Origin: Ophioderma brevispina
Lineage: Eukaryota > Echinodermata > Ophiuroidea > Amphilepidida > Ophiodermatidae
Assembly: GCA_023653785.1 (NCBI GenBank)
Contig: JAMKCH010058428.1
Coordinates: 103,161 to 167,160, forward strand
DNA length: 64,000 bases
Direction of reading: 5' to 3'
Part shown: positions 36,001 through 48,570 of the stretch, in pieces
How the letters are laid out: each line of letters starts with the position of its first letter
Numbering within the stretch: position 1 is the first letter of the stretch
Notes under the pieces: model-generated
Seen by the model: the letters and a program-made list of their open reading frames with translations, nothing else
The model's database searches: none
Told to the model about the DNA's origin: nothing
Made by a program: the position numbers and the translations under genes

Positions 36001-36070
36001 GTGTGTGTAGGGGTGTGTGGTATGTGGGGATTTGTCTGTATGTGTGTATTGTGTGGTGTCACAAATTGTT
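33035..36070 (+). repeat. Three tandem units of about 1.02 kb
   Basis: Unit starts (TTGAGAACATTAAGG) are at 33035, 34027 and 35050. Unit 2 is 1023 bp. Unit 1 is 992 bp because it lacks a segment of about 31 bases near 34100 present in units 2 and 3. Each unit ends in a TG-rich microsatellite, CACAAATTGTTA and (units 1 and 2) a run of about 20 A. Each also carries the palindrome GCCAGCTATAGCTGGC (33883, 34906, 35932). Units 2 and 3 look nearly identical until the last 150 bases, where unit 3 diverges. No coding sequence was found. Confidence 0.92.
33883..33898. repeat. 16-bp perfect palindrome, first of three
   Basis: GCCAGCTATAGCTGGC is a perfect inverted repeat without a loop, repeated in units 2 (34906-34921) and 3 (35932-35947). 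It lies just before the TG-rich tract. In each unit GTGGGCC precedes it and GGACCAC follows. Confidence 0.85.
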
Positions 36071-36119
36071 AAGTTTTTTTTTTAAAATGATTCCCCCCCC
36101 CCTTAAATTCCCCCCCCCA

Positions 36120-36440
36120 ATTGAAAAACAAGTTTAACTTCAATGGACCAAACTTTGTCATAGGTGCCACAATGGGATCCCTCATATGTTGAGAGGTCAA
36201 AGGTCATGTTGCAAAGGCAAAGGTCATGTGAGGTCATTGGAAAAAATGGGCTTACTTCTTATAAAAATTCCTTAACTTCTTAAAATGTAAATTGATCTAA
36301 ATTGAAAACTTTGAAGTGCATTGGAACCAAACTTCTTGTAATAGTGCACCAGCGATCCCTCATATGTTGATGAGATCAAGGTCACGTGCCAGGGTCAAGT
36401 GTCATGGGGCGGCCCACGTATATTCTTTGAATATATCGAG
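36120..36440 (+). repeat. Two degenerate units of about 170 bp with AGGTCA words
   Basis: The phrase GATCCCTCATATGTTGA occurs at about 36176 and 36354, each after TGCACCA/TGCCACA-like sequence and before GGTCA-containing runs. A perfect DR1 arrangement AGGTCAAAGGTCA lies at 36194-36206. GCGGCCCAC at 36409-36417 is the inverse of GTGGGCCGC next to the palindrome of tandem unit 3, so this block may be the right end of the same element. Confidence 0.6.
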
Positions 36441-36479
36441 CGCGAAAGCCGAGAACGCGAAATTCTAGTTGACTCAGTT

Positions 36480-37750
36480 GTATAGTGGTCATAACTTTTG
36501 ATATGATACTTGCATAAATTAGATTTAATTTGAAAATGATAAAAATTGAGAATCTCCCTAGCGATTTATCTCAGGTTATGAACAATCACCAATTTTTTCT
36601 ATGTTAAAAGTCAAAGAATAGCACAAATCCCGGGTGTCACTAACATTCCAAAATGAAGATCATGTTCATGTATAACCTACCTTAATGTACCCCAAGCACA
36701 CATTTTCCGTCTGTATTCTGGTGTGATGTTGCTACCCCGAAACTGAGTGCTTTGTGTGACTATTTGAGATTGCACTTTAATGTATTTTGATTACATAATT
36801 TTTGCTACCCTATAATAAGGCCATGTGTAGGAAATAACAAAGACGATACCGAGTACGGAGTTGTTGTTTTACAATACTGGAGCTTCCACAAATTCAGAAA
36901 ACGTTTCAAATTACCCGTGAAACTACTATGTGATATCGGGAGAAAATTGGGGAAAATGTCACACCCTAAACACGCAATTTACAAAGTCACAAAATACCCC
37001 AATTTGGTATTTGTACTTCCGATGATTTTTTTTCGATAGCAAACGATGTACGCGAGTACATAGCTTGAATCTCGATAAACAACCCCAATTACGCGCTTTT
37101 GTACATAGGCATGCATCCACCTCGGAATACAAGCCCCCCCCCCCCCCCCATCAAATAAATGACGAAATGGGGCCATTTGTGATGACGCACTTCAGCAATG
37201 TTTTGGGATTCCTTACATCTTTTGTTTTCTAAAATGTATGTCGTTATAGGCCCTACATAATTTAGGTCGACATACAAAAAGGAATTAATCCACTGTGAAA
37301 TGCACTGCCCTTGAGCTACCACACTCCACACCATGCATCTTGGTAGGTGCATAAAGCATTTCAAGTCTAATCATTTCCCATTTCCTCCTTGCTACACCGT
37401 GAAATCTTTAACAGCAAATGCTTTCCTCTCTAGATCTAGACGATAATATTCATGTTCATATCAAAAATACCTAAAGCAACTTGTGTCTTTGTAAATGTCA
37501 TCTAAATGTTTGCTATAACTCCGGATACTCTACCTCAAATCCTTGCACTAATTCGTAAAGCAGCTCGGCCCTTTTATGGCAAACTACGTATCTCAAAAAT
37601 CGGGCTTTTGAGATATTTACCTATAAATTTCACCTGCTTGCATTTTCGTATACATTACAGGCTGACTGGCGGTTCGCGGAGGTCAATCCGTGTATCATTT
37701 TTTTGAACAAAAGAAACCTCTTCGAGCAGAAAAGGCCCAAGGGGAGCCGG
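36480..37750. other. Unannotated DNA
   Basis: No element or gene recognised. A C-run of about 14 lies at 37135-37149. Overlapping frames at 36979-37364 (-) are translations through this run and have no domain. Confidence 0.4.
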
Positions 37751-37755
37751 CGAGC

Positions 37756-37950
37756 AACTTTCAAAAATTGCATGCTATAGTAACATGTTAAGCCCATGAT
37801 ATACTTCCAGTCGCACCGAGCGATTTCTGCTCGTGAGCATGCGTAACACATGATCTTGGGTCAAAATCCGGTATTGCGCACACCCATCGCTCGCTGTGAC
37901 TGGAAGAATATCATGAGCTTAATTACTATAGCATGCAATTTTTGAAAGTT
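37756..37950. mobile_element. Foldback MITE, arms of about 66 bp
   Basis: The left arm 37756-37823 (AACTTTCAAAAATTGCATGC, then TATAGTAA and CTTCCAGTCGCACC) is the reverse complement of the right arm 37885-37950 with a few mismatches. The loop is about 60 bases. No coding. Confidence 0.8.
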
Positions 37951-38050
37951 CCATCCTTGTGTTGCCTTGTCAATTTGCTGAGCATGCACATTCGTCTCTA
38001 GATGTTTGTGTATGATTTGTGTTTAAAGCAATAATACATTTTATTGAAGA

Positions 38051-38476
38051 GCACCACCAATTTCGAAGATTTTTGCACAGTTACATTGGTAATTGGACAG
38101 TAAACTATACCTGTGAATGGTTATGCTCAAACCTCACTATGTGTCTCACAAGAAGGATTTTTGTAATTCGAATAATTAATATCAGATCCCGGTAGTAATT
38201 CAACGGCAGCTGAAAACGTGATCCAATATGTAATCGCCAGGAAATAGCGCCATATACGTGCCAACGCTTTTTCATTAGCTGTTCCGTTGGTTCACACAAG
38301 CCATGTTAGGATTATTTTCGTGAGATTGTGCTATTTCATATATGCATAAACAGGAATTTTATGTTTCCAGGTCGAGTTATGATCGGGGGGTCCCCGAATC
38401 TAATCACAGGTATAGTTTACTAGACAATTACCTACACAACTGTGCATACGCCTCACAGATTTGAAAACTTGTGGCG
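38051..38476. mobile_element. MITE with TIRs of about 65 bp
   Basis: The left TIR 38051-38117 includes TGCACAGTT, GGTAATTG and AGTAAACTATACCTGTGA. The right TIR 38405-38476 is its inverse (TCACAGGTATAGTTTACT, CAATTACC, AACTGTGCA). Total length is about 425 bp. No target-site duplication was identified. Confidence 0.75.
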
Positions 38477-39429
38477 GTCGCACTTTCCAAAAATGTGTTA
38501 ATCATTGGTTTTAATTCTGTGCGTAGATTATTCGCGTTACGCTGCTATTTTCCCGCCCGGTTGTTAGATCTGGTCATCTGTGGCTAAATGGCTAACCGCG
38601 ATGACTCCCCTTAGTAATGTGTTTTCTGATTGGTTATAGATGAATTCCGTCTATTCAATCCATAGTGTAATTTTCACACACTTTTCACGAACCATTTATT
38701 TTTGTAGTGCAAATCCGCCCGTTGGCAGGTGATATAGTCCTCCGGAACTCATAGTCCGCCCTACAACGGTGAAGAATAGGCACCTTGATTCATTGACTCT
38801 TCACGCACATTTGTTCACATTTATAAATCGTTGTCGTCTATGGAGCTCGTGACTGGCACTCCACCTCCAGCAGACCAATATCTCCTTTACACACACCCCA
38901 TATGATTGGCACACCTTCACTATGATCTAGAGTTTTATCAACTCCTAGCCTATCAGTGCATGTGTTTGCCAGTTGTATCAACTGTTGTAATCAACTCCCA
39001 TTGCAATTCAGTACTTCATTCATCAGTGTATTTAGAAATACACCCCCTGGTTTTTGGGTATGATATTAATCCATATCACAACAATGTCTTCAAATGTCAA
39101 TGCATATTCAAGTACAACCCACTGAAGTGTGTCGTTTGAGATGAGCCCATTGTAATCATAGTGATTATGCCTTGCACAGACACTTATACCTCTTTGCGCT
39201 AAGAAACCTCGCTCCTCTCGGCCGACACGAGCTTCCCACTTTGAGCTAGTAAAAAAATCTAATCTCAGTGTCCCTTGGCCCACTTCAGTAGCTTGCATTC
39301 ACTAATTTTTCGAACATTAACCCTTTGTATTGGGTATGATACATATACCCAGATTACACAATGTCAGTTCATGTCAACGTACACAGGCAATTATTAATAT
39401 TTAAAAAAAAAACTTCTCCCCAATTTTTG

Positions 39430-39830
39430 TGGTAAATTGTGTCAAATTACAATCAAAATAATTAATGCCATTTAAAGCCACTATCTCCCTCTTTCCAACA
39501 TAGGTAATTTGGTTTCATGTGCGGTCAGGGAAACCGAGTAATCCTTGTTTTTTGCCACAATCGGACAAAGTGAGCTTGGGGAACCAGTTTCAAGTAATGC
39601 TAACCACAAATCCCTATTTTTCCCTCTCTTCCTCATTCATCAGTCATGAATGGGATTTGTATTGAAACTTTGTCCCAAGCTGACTTTGTTCCATTGTGCA
39701 AAAACAATGATTAATCGGTTTCTCCATGACCGCACATGAATCAATTACCTATCATTGGAAAGGGGATTTGTGGCTTTAGAGATAGCACTAGTTAATTTTC
39801 ATTGTGTTTTTCTCACATAACCCCGATTTA
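39430..39830. mobile_element. Foldback MITE, arms of about 150 bp
   Basis: The left arm (about 39430-39590) and right arm (about 39655-39820) pair through AAAGCCAC, ATAGGTAATT, TTCATGTGCGGTCA, AAACCGA-TAATC, ACAAAGT-AGCTTGGG and GTTTCAA. The outer parts (ACAAT-AAAATTAA) also pair. No coding sequence is present. Confidence 0.8.
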
Positions 39831-40769
39831 ATCTAAAATCTAGTATGGGCGGCACGTGGCTTTCTTCTCGATTTCCGGCTTTTTTTACAGTACGTCTTTG
39901 AAAACCGATCGACTTTTGTCATGCTGTGTAAAGAAACTGATTGCCTGCCATTCCCCCACCCCCCCCCCCCATGAGAGAGTGTCCTATCTACCGATAGCCA
40001 CATAACAAATAAACATGGCCAAGGATAAGACTATGCAACTTGTGGGTACAGTGCTGAAACGATATGCATACAGCACTCAATGAGAACACACTAGACAGAT
40101 CCAGTTCTGAGCGTATGACCATGAACCCCACGCCCCCACCTAGAGAAAATGGTGGACAGACAGACACATAGCCTAGATCTTACAGCGTATAATAATATGA
40201 AAGTTAGGGGAGGACAGTACCTTTGTTTGCAAGGTTTAGAGTGACCCGTCAAGATCATCTAGAGGTCAATTTGTGTAGAAATGCCCAATGGCCACCCAAT
40301 TTGGTGGAAAGGACCGCTGACCTGAGCACAGAACAAATTTACGGTCAAAGTTCAAACCATAGTTTCAAAGGTCACACAACGAAGGAAATGCACTAGTAAA
40401 AATGTAAAATATAACATTTTTAGTTAACACTCCTTATCGATCCTCTTCAGGTACCACCCGCTGCCCGTCTGCGATGACGAAGCCAATGTCGTAGAAGGTA
40501 TCCTTCCAATTCAAGAAATGAACGCCCTGGTTTCTGTCAACGCGTGTTCATAACTGTTCTGGGCGATGCAAATCCTCGTACCAACGTGTGATTCTGTTTC
40601 AAGAACAAAAATAACTGAAATTTTCATACTTAACGGTCAATATAATAGAATCATCGCATTTATGATACATATAAAATCTTTCACCCTGCCCCCAGTTGGC
40701 TTTTAAACGTAAATAACTTGTAGGCAACAATTAAACTTCCTGATAAAATTATCTAGTTACTAGAATAGA

Positions 40770-41460
40770 CCAAAAACTGTGTATTGCTGGGATCTTTCTA
40801 GATCTTAGAACAGCTTTCGATAAAATCTTGAGTCAAATAATTCTCTGAATAAACTAAAAAAAATATTAAGAAGTACTGTCAATACTTGGATTAAAAACCA
40901 TCTGAATAAAATAACCGAAAACAATTACTTGATTTAATTAACAAACCATTCGTTCACAGTTCTTTCATCATATGCGGCGTCCTCAAGGCCTCAATCCTAT
41001 TCTATTTCATTCTCACTTATGCCTAACGTTCCTTAAGCCATTTTGGCCACTTTTTAAAAATCATGGAGGCAGACCCTGCCCTGTTTTTTTTTTTAAGGAA
41101 TTTGCTATATAGGGGATCTTGCCCCAAGATCTAACAAGAGAAAAATAACGCTACTCCCTTTTTGTTTGCGATGATCGTCAGATTGATAGGCTTTCCGAAA
41201 AGGACGTTCGGGATATAAATACTCCTAGGTGCGCTCCTTAATCGTCAATTTATTATGTTCGCGTATGGCACTGCATCTTATTTCCAATAAAGACCTATAT
41301 TACTTCTAGAATAAACTTTAAATAACGAATAAAATAATATTTCTAAGTGGTTAAAATGAATTAAATTTTCCTCTAAATTTACATTAAAAAACAAATGTTT
41401 AGGAAATTTAGAATTAAACATAACCTGTGAACACCGATTGTTAAAATATTATCGACATAA
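40770..41460 (+). pseudogene. LINE reverse-transcriptase fragment (second LINE type)
   Basis: Across frames the plus strand reads GIFLDLRTAFDK near 40795-40830, HSFTVLSSYAA near 40955, and a GPQ/SIL-like region near 40990-41010. FAYG-TA near 41257 sits in the position of FADDT. An ISNKDLYYLLE-like stretch follows near 41280, then NNISKWLK near 41330. This order matches a non-LTR reverse transcriptase of the Jockey/CR1 kind, but the residues differ from the LINE in copies A and B, so it is a different family. It ends next to the R1 copy at 41.48 kb. The frame is badly broken. Confidence 0.7.
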
Positions 41461-41479
41461 GCCCCTCTTTAAAGAGACA

Positions 41480-41905
41480 CTAGTACATTTTGAAACTAGT
41501 GCGCCCTCTATGAATTGTTCAAAACTGCGTATTTTTGCATGGTTGTAAAGCTTTTATATACATTAAGCCCTTCTCACTGAAATTATTAAGCCCAATCAGC
41601 GTCCTTATGGGTTCACATAACGAATTTTATAATTAATGACAACCGCGACATTAATCAGCAGATGACGGAATTGCGTTTAAATAACACAAGAAAACACAGC
41701 AGGCATGCACCTTGTTTGACCGGTCTGTGACCTTTGTGATTTAATATGAATGAGTACGTGTCTATGATATTCATGTAATAGACATCTGTTTTTGGTGTTA
41801 TTTTCATGTGTGAAATATATATCTTTTCTTGCAATGGGCTAGACTATCACTTGCGAGCAAATTGAAGAAATTTCATATTTTCTGAAAATGTGCCAGTACC
41901 GCTTT
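41480..41905 (+). repeat. Interspersed repeat R1, solo copy 2
   Basis: This matches 15060-15650 and 5265-5780 in order: GTGCGCCCTC, TTTTGCATGGTTGTAAAGCTTTT, ATTAAGCCC, CAATCAGCG, GACGACGG-like, GTTTGACCGGTCTGTGACC, ATGAGTACG and an end at GTGCCAGTACCGCTT. It lacks the TTGA run of copies A and B. Confidence 0.75.
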
Positions 41906-41909
41906 TTAA

Positions 41910-44900
41910 GTTAACACAACTATTTTAGGCATTCTATATAATTGATGCTGATCTGATGTGTCTTGGAAACCACTCACACTGCGTTTTTCTTTTGCAAAAT
42001 ATATTTTTATATTATATATTTATATGAATTTTTCATTCTGTCAAAGGGATTAGCAGCGATAATGCGAGAGAGTCAAAAAATGTGGAAATGTATTTTTTAA
42101 ACTTATAAATCATGGATAAGTGCGTACAATTCCATATAACTGCTTTAATATAGAAACAAACCACCAAGTAGTGAAAAAATCAAGTATTTGAGGAAATTAG
42201 TCATACCGTCTCTCGTAAATAGACATACAGCGATGGCGTCTGAAAATCTACACTAAACAGCTGATTGTGGTTTACACCAGTACAGAAAAAACAAAGATCA
42301 ATCTTGTTTGTGTTTGAGGTCAAACTGTATCAATCATGGTGCACGAATACGCTTAAAATCTGGGATATTCACAGGGAAAGGCCTTTTTAATCACAAGTCA
42401 GAATTTTGATGCGCACGTATAGAAATTACAGAATAAGATAAAAAGTATTGCCTTGTCGTTAATACACGGATTCAAGCCAACCACTTTGCAGGTTATGTTC
42501 GCATATCCATGCCAGTAACAAAAATATGAATTTTGATGATTTTTTCAATGTTTCGGATTACCAAATCGGTGCTTATTCCTTTAATTATCACGATCATCTT
42601 TTAAGTATATTTGTTACTATGTTTACGATTATCCTACTTTGTGCAATGAGATGGAAATAAACCTGAAACCTGACTTTATTGTTTTTTTTTTAGTCTTCTA
42701 GAATGTCCCGCTGTTGGACCATTCAAATTACGTGAATGTCCTCAAATTTTGACTGTTCTATTTCAATGGAAAAGTAAACACTATAAATACCATAATGTAT
42801 TAGGTGGCTTGCATATCGTAACAAATGATTGCCGTTATTAGCAATTTTCTTCAAATTAGAAACACACTAACTGTACATGACTATACTTGGTTAGTAGGTA
42901 AATTTGGAAACACAATATATTAAACCAAATAAAGGCCTGTTGCAAGGACTTCGTGTTTTCAAGTTTTTCAAATGAAATTTAATTTTTTAATTTAAAACTA
43001 TTCATCGGCTCTCAGAAACGCTATCACGTGTGCAAGACACCCTCGTCTATACTGCTGGGGGCACGAATTCTTATTGCGCTAAAGCGCTACATCGGTTGGC
43101 CAATATTAGTTACATTTGTCATTACACAGACTGTATCATTCATTTTTATGAAGCTGTAAGATGTTGTTCAATTTAAAATCGAACGGCATTGTCAAGACTG
43201 TAATCAATAGAAAATGTCTATGACCATAAGTTCAGGCACACAACAGGACATTCTATCTGCTTAGGTGACAAATAGTAATTCCATTCTTGCAACGCGCACG
43301 GGAGGTGGTCATATAATTGAGCTTAGAGCATCCGATATAGTCTTCTTGTAGGTCGTTGTGGGCGTATTTTACATTACACACGCTATCAGTGATCATAACG
43401 TAATTTCCATCAAAAGAAAAATTGGCCAAAACGTGAAAAACAAGTGCTGACAAATATAAATCTTTTATTCAGCTGCTTGTTTCGTTGCGTCCGTACGAAC
43501 AGAAGCCTCCAACATTTGCTAAAATATCAAGTTTTACCATTATATCACTTTTTTCATTAACCTTTCCCTGGAGATGGCCAGCGCACGCTGCAGTGTTGAA
43601 AAAAAAACATTGCGCTTGGCCGGAAATGTTCTTTTTTACCAATTAGTCCTTAACAGCCAGAGTTGTACAGGAGAGATAGATTTAATCTATTGGTATTAAG
43701 TCAGAAAGGTGGCATCGCTTCCTAGTCGGATAGCCTGTAAAAGTGTAATATTTACATAATACGACATTCACATTGGTGTAAAGGCTTCCAGAAACAGGGT
43801 GTCACGCGCACAATGTTCCCCCAACCCTTGCGGCGCTGGCCCTCCTCCAGTGAACAGTTAATCATAAGGCCAAAAAAATGGTTTGTCTCAAAGCTGACGC
43901 GCGCGTTTGTAAATTTCGAGTATTCAAAACACAATTATGCGGAACTTTTAATTTTTTTTTTCAAAAAAAAATGTCGAACTCCGATTTTTGTTAAAAACTA
44001 AAACACCCCGAAGTTCAAAGCGATCTGCAGATCTCGTTAATGGAATTGATTCAAGCCTGTCAACTAGTAAGATTTCGCCGTATTTGTCCGTTTTTCTGAG
44101 TCCGTGAGTGCTAAAAAATGTTATACGATATGATTCTGAATATCTCAGTCGACTTTTAAAAAACACAGAAAAACAGATTTGAAAAATAAATAATTTTTTT
44201 GTTATTTTGTTTATTTGATTTGATAAACACTGCTTGAAATTTGTCCATAATAAACCCCAGCTTTTGAATTGATATTGGTTTCTTAAAATTGGCCAGAACT
44301 TCACAACAAATGGAAGCAATATCAAGTAGTGATTAAACCCCGACTTATATTCCCGAACAACTTTCACTGATACCAGCTTTTTTTTGTGCTGTTCCATGAT
44401 ATTCCTTAGTATGATATGGCATTAAAGGCACCGTTATTCTGTGTATAGAGGACTATTGTTGATTCGTGATCGCGGCAGATTTTCAACAAACACGGGCCAG
44501 CGGTGAACGTGAAAGGTAATCTCCAGTTAATGTCAATGTTTTAGTATTTATTTTAATTTTCTCACTTTTCATATTTATCTCTCCTGAATTGACATTTTAG
44601 GACATTTCAAGTTGATAAATCACAAATTTATTTTGTGTTCTCATATACTGTAGTGGATTTGAAAACATGAAATGCCCAGTTAATGAAGAGGTGAAGCCCA
44701 TCAAAATGCATAGGCAAAATGCAAAATTTATAGATTTTACTCTCAATTTGGCGGCCAAAAATCATCCAAATTATAGTTGAAAAAGCAGCGATTTTGGGTC
44801 AGAAATTTATAAAGCTCGCCAAATATTTGATACTTTGCCCCCCCCCAGAATTTCACTTTTGCCCCCCCCCCCCCCAAAACAAAAATCACTTTTCCCCCGT

Positions 44901-47060
44901 TTGCCCCCCAGAAAAAGAGTCTGGCGCCGCCACTGAAAAGTAGAACTATAGAATATAATCCATGCCTCTGATCAGCTCAAAGGTGACCATTAATGCCCGA
45001 ATGGAGCTTGGTTAGAGGTTTGGGTCCACAGTCCACTTAGCTTCAAGTGCCTTCATGCAGGCAGACTGCTTATCGGAATTTTTTTTCTCCACTTACGTAA
45101 AATACTGAAAGGAATTGAATGGATCCTTGCCACTCTGATAACAGCTTCTAGGTACCACCTAACCTGTCGGAGTTTTTGTGATGTTTGGGTCAGCCCACTT
45201 ATCGTATTTTGTGTTTTGGCACAGAAAGAACTTGATATTTTTATGAGTGGCGCTGTAAAGTTATCAATTAAAAAAAAGGCGCGTACCGCAAAAAGTACAA
45301 AACACCGCAGCAGCTTTGAGACAAACTATATATTTGTTTTGGCTAGCGAAAAAAATCACGCTTGTAATCACCTGATAAATAAGTATTAAATGCACTTGCA
45401 GGAAAAAAACGAAGTTATTCTGGCGGCCATTTGGACGCCATTTTGAATTTAAAACTTTGAACGAATTATTTAGGCACATATGTTAATTATGATCTAATAT
45501 GTTTTGATCCAGAAAGTTGATAAAACAGTGATTTTTCTTGACATTAAGTTTTTTATAACTTGTTTTAATTCAGTTTAGGAAAAAACCCCTATTTTGGCCG
45601 CCATCCTTGGAAACGCCATCTTGAATATACCCCCTTGGGGCCACTTTAAAATTTTGGGAACATCTAGATTATGTTTGGGGTGATATAAGAACCTAAATAA
45701 GTTGGTTTTGGTTAGGTTTATGGGGTTCAAAGGAGGTGGTCCTGGCTTCCCCTATTATATCTTTAATACAGGAACTATGGCTTTCGTCCATCCGAAGGGC
45801 GAGTTGCTGGCATGGTTCTTTACCTGGATCCAAGGAGAGAACTAAAATCATGATTTTTATTTCATTCATCCATAGATATCATGATCTGCCTGGACTTGAC
45901 AAAATAGTTTTGAAATTGCCTAAGAAAAAAGAGTATTGCTTGACGAGTTGCATAACCTAATTCCTAATTTGGCATGAGTTTATTACATTAATTGAATACA
46001 GCTGTTTAATAATAATAGTGATGTATGCCACCCACATTCAATAATTTTCTACAAAATAAACACAATTTTGAGAGCTTTGTTTCAATAAAGTTGGCGGTGT
46101 CAATGATACTGTTGACAAGGATCGTTGAAACATAATATTAACCTGTAAAAGTACTCCAAACTATCCTATGTTAACGTTTAAGGAATCATACCTGACCTTA
46201 TTTGCATTAAGAATCACTGTACACGGCATTTTTGTGTTAACAGTGTTTACAATACTGAAACAATATTGAAAAGTAATGAAAGGACTGCAAGAAGTGTTAA
46301 GAAGTAATTGGCTAAAGGTGTACAAATATTATTGCCATTTATTTCTCTAGAGAATATCATTAAAGTGTTTATGCCATGGTACACCAAATGGCTAATCTGA
46401 AAGAATATAAGCTAAAGCAGTAACAACTTAGGGCAACGACCTAAAATTTAATATTTACTGTTGATAAGCTTCGCATCGTTGTGGGAATTACTAAAATGAA
46501 GAGTAGCATAGTAAAATTAAGGGACAGTGGTCCAAATAGGTCGTCCGGTTATGTGATCGAAGAATAAAGTTAAAACAATCTATTCAATGACCCTAAGTGA
46601 CCTTTAAATGTGCCTCATCGTTACCCCACCGATGAGAAGGCGAAAGGGAACAGGAAAGAGTGAAGGAGGGACCTGCCCACCTTATCTCATCCTTGTCTCA
46701 ATGTATAAGATTACCCAATATTACCATTGACTCCATCACGGCACCAATAAAACTAGACATCATTTTAACCAAATGTATACCACAATGCATAAGATATCAT
46801 GAATCTAATAGACCACTGAATAACCTGGGACCTCATCCTCCGTTACCCCCCTTGTTTCAATGTAGAGCTGACGAAAGAGATAAGAAGGAGCACAACTACT
46901 CCCCATCCGCTTTTATTCTGTTTATCCATTCACCCCCACAAAGGAAGGGATTCAACAGCGACCCTTTGATCATAATCCCTCTTCCGCAATCGATGATCGG
47001 GTTAGCAATCATTACTGGAGACTTTTTTTGAAAACTCTATATACGACCATTAAAGTGGTA
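41910..47060. other. Unannotated region
   Basis: No recognisable gene. Points seen: two near-adjacent C-runs at about 44838-44876, a GGCGGCCAT-TTGGACGCCAT block at about 45421-45620 similar in wording to part of R1, and a 149-codon frame at 43948-44397 (-) plus a 123-codon frame at 46660-47031 (+). Neither frame has a domain I know, a signal peptide I trust or matching splice sites. They may be chance frames. Confidence 0.35.
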
Positions 47061-47089
47061 AAAGTATATTGCATCTTACAACATATCCG

Positions 47090-48500
47090 GCTGGCGCCGG
47101 TGTGTATTTGTTGCCTGCTTTTGTTAAAGGGATTTACTGGTATTATCTATCGGCACATATACATGAAATATCCCTAAATAGGAGCGTACCATGGTTTTCC
47201 TTGTCATTGGATTATTCCTTGCGAAGAAAACAAACCATTTTCATGACTACTTTCGAAGCATAGACGATTTAACGAAGCCGCCATGTTTATTATTTACGCT
47301 ATCCGTCGGCCCCCAAGCCATGTTTTAGTTTTTCACACCAATTGAAAGATGATCGGTGTTAGTCAAGTTCTGGCTAAAGACTATCGCGTTTACTTACTTA
47401 ACATTGAATTAAAACACAAGCTTTAATTTAAACGTTTTTCCTTTAAATCGATAAATTTATCAAAATTGGCATACATTTGTGCCAAATATTTAGAAAATGA
47501 GCCTGGGATTTTAGAAATCTAGTTTTTTTTAAAATAATTAGGAAACTCTTCATCATACAAAGAAGCGCTACTCGGTACATTGAAAAGTACGTAGATTGCT
47601 GATCCGCGCATTAGTGGCTTTCGAAGAACACTGTTCTCTAACAATGGATTGGAAAGCCTGGGCTTCGTAATTGAGGCAATGACGGCCCATATTTGGTCAT
47701 CCAAAAAGAGCCCAAGCAGGTGGTTAAGAGGCCGGTCATTTATACAAAATTTGGGTCCCATTGAAATTTGGGATAAGCGACATAACGACTACAGAATCAA
47801 GCCATTTCAGTGAGCTCATTGTAATTTGCGTGTATGGGAATGACAGTTCTCTAAAACGTGCACCCGGGATCCAACTTCTGTTAACGTTCTCTGGAATGCA
47901 TGTGTAGACCAAGATGTCCCCCATTGCTCCATTCATCTACTATAAAATTAATTTGTTTCGCCAATCCATTGTATGAGATCAGTGGTTACAGTGCACTGCG
48001 ATAAACCATAAATATTACGCGACCCCCTTTTAAAAAAATGTCCACGTTTTCATGGAGTGTTTAGGCCACCTAACCTTTGTAAATCACAAAATGATATTTA
48101 AACAACCCCTCTTTACATTGTTCTCAAATCACTGAGGTTTTAAAAATTGTATTTTTTTTTTTTTTTTTGTCAATAACATTTCTACACTAACTTCGCTCTA
48201 TCCTTTGTGTGCTCAAAGAAATTCACAAGGATTAGCCTTGTGGCAAACTTGCTGAAGTCATGTGATAGATTTTCGCTGGCTTCTGTTTCGGTATTGCATG
48301 CGGCGTTGTAATATACCACATGGAATAAACATGCTTGGTAGCTTCCACGATTGCTGTACAGTTGTGTACATTTGTCGGAATAAATCTGGCCATGAAAACC
48401 ATCTGGTACGTTTTATATAGGGATATTTCATTATATATGTGCCGATAGATTCATACCAATAAATCACTTTAAATAAGCAGTGGTTGTACCTCGTTATGCG
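47090..48500. repeat. Inverted-repeat pair, arms about 47090-47300 and 48300-48500
   Basis: The best-matched core is 47131-47190 against 48405-48465, including ATCTATCGGCACATATA and ATGAAATATCCCTA-ATA. Weaker pairing continues outward through GTACCA-ATGGTTTTC and ATGTTTATT words. The space between has no recognisable transposase. It could be a non-autonomous DNA transposon of about 1.4 kb. Confidence 0.6.
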
Positions 48501-48570
48501 TTCAGCTTTAGTGCCCAAGACTGCCCAGTGTGAGAAATAACTGAGGATGAAAGTTTGACTAAATTTGAAC

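Noticed and set aside
33035..36070. LTR pair of a retrovirus-like element
   Set aside because: Three direct units with no interior coding, no TG...CA ends and no primer-binding or polypurine site; a tandem array explains it.
43948..44397. 149-codon minus-strand frame as a possible gene
   Set aside because: No domain, no splice context and A-runs at its end; kept only as a note in the unannotated region.
46660..47031. 123-codon plus-strand frame
   Set aside because: No recognisable family, signal or exon boundary; length is within chance for 64 kb.
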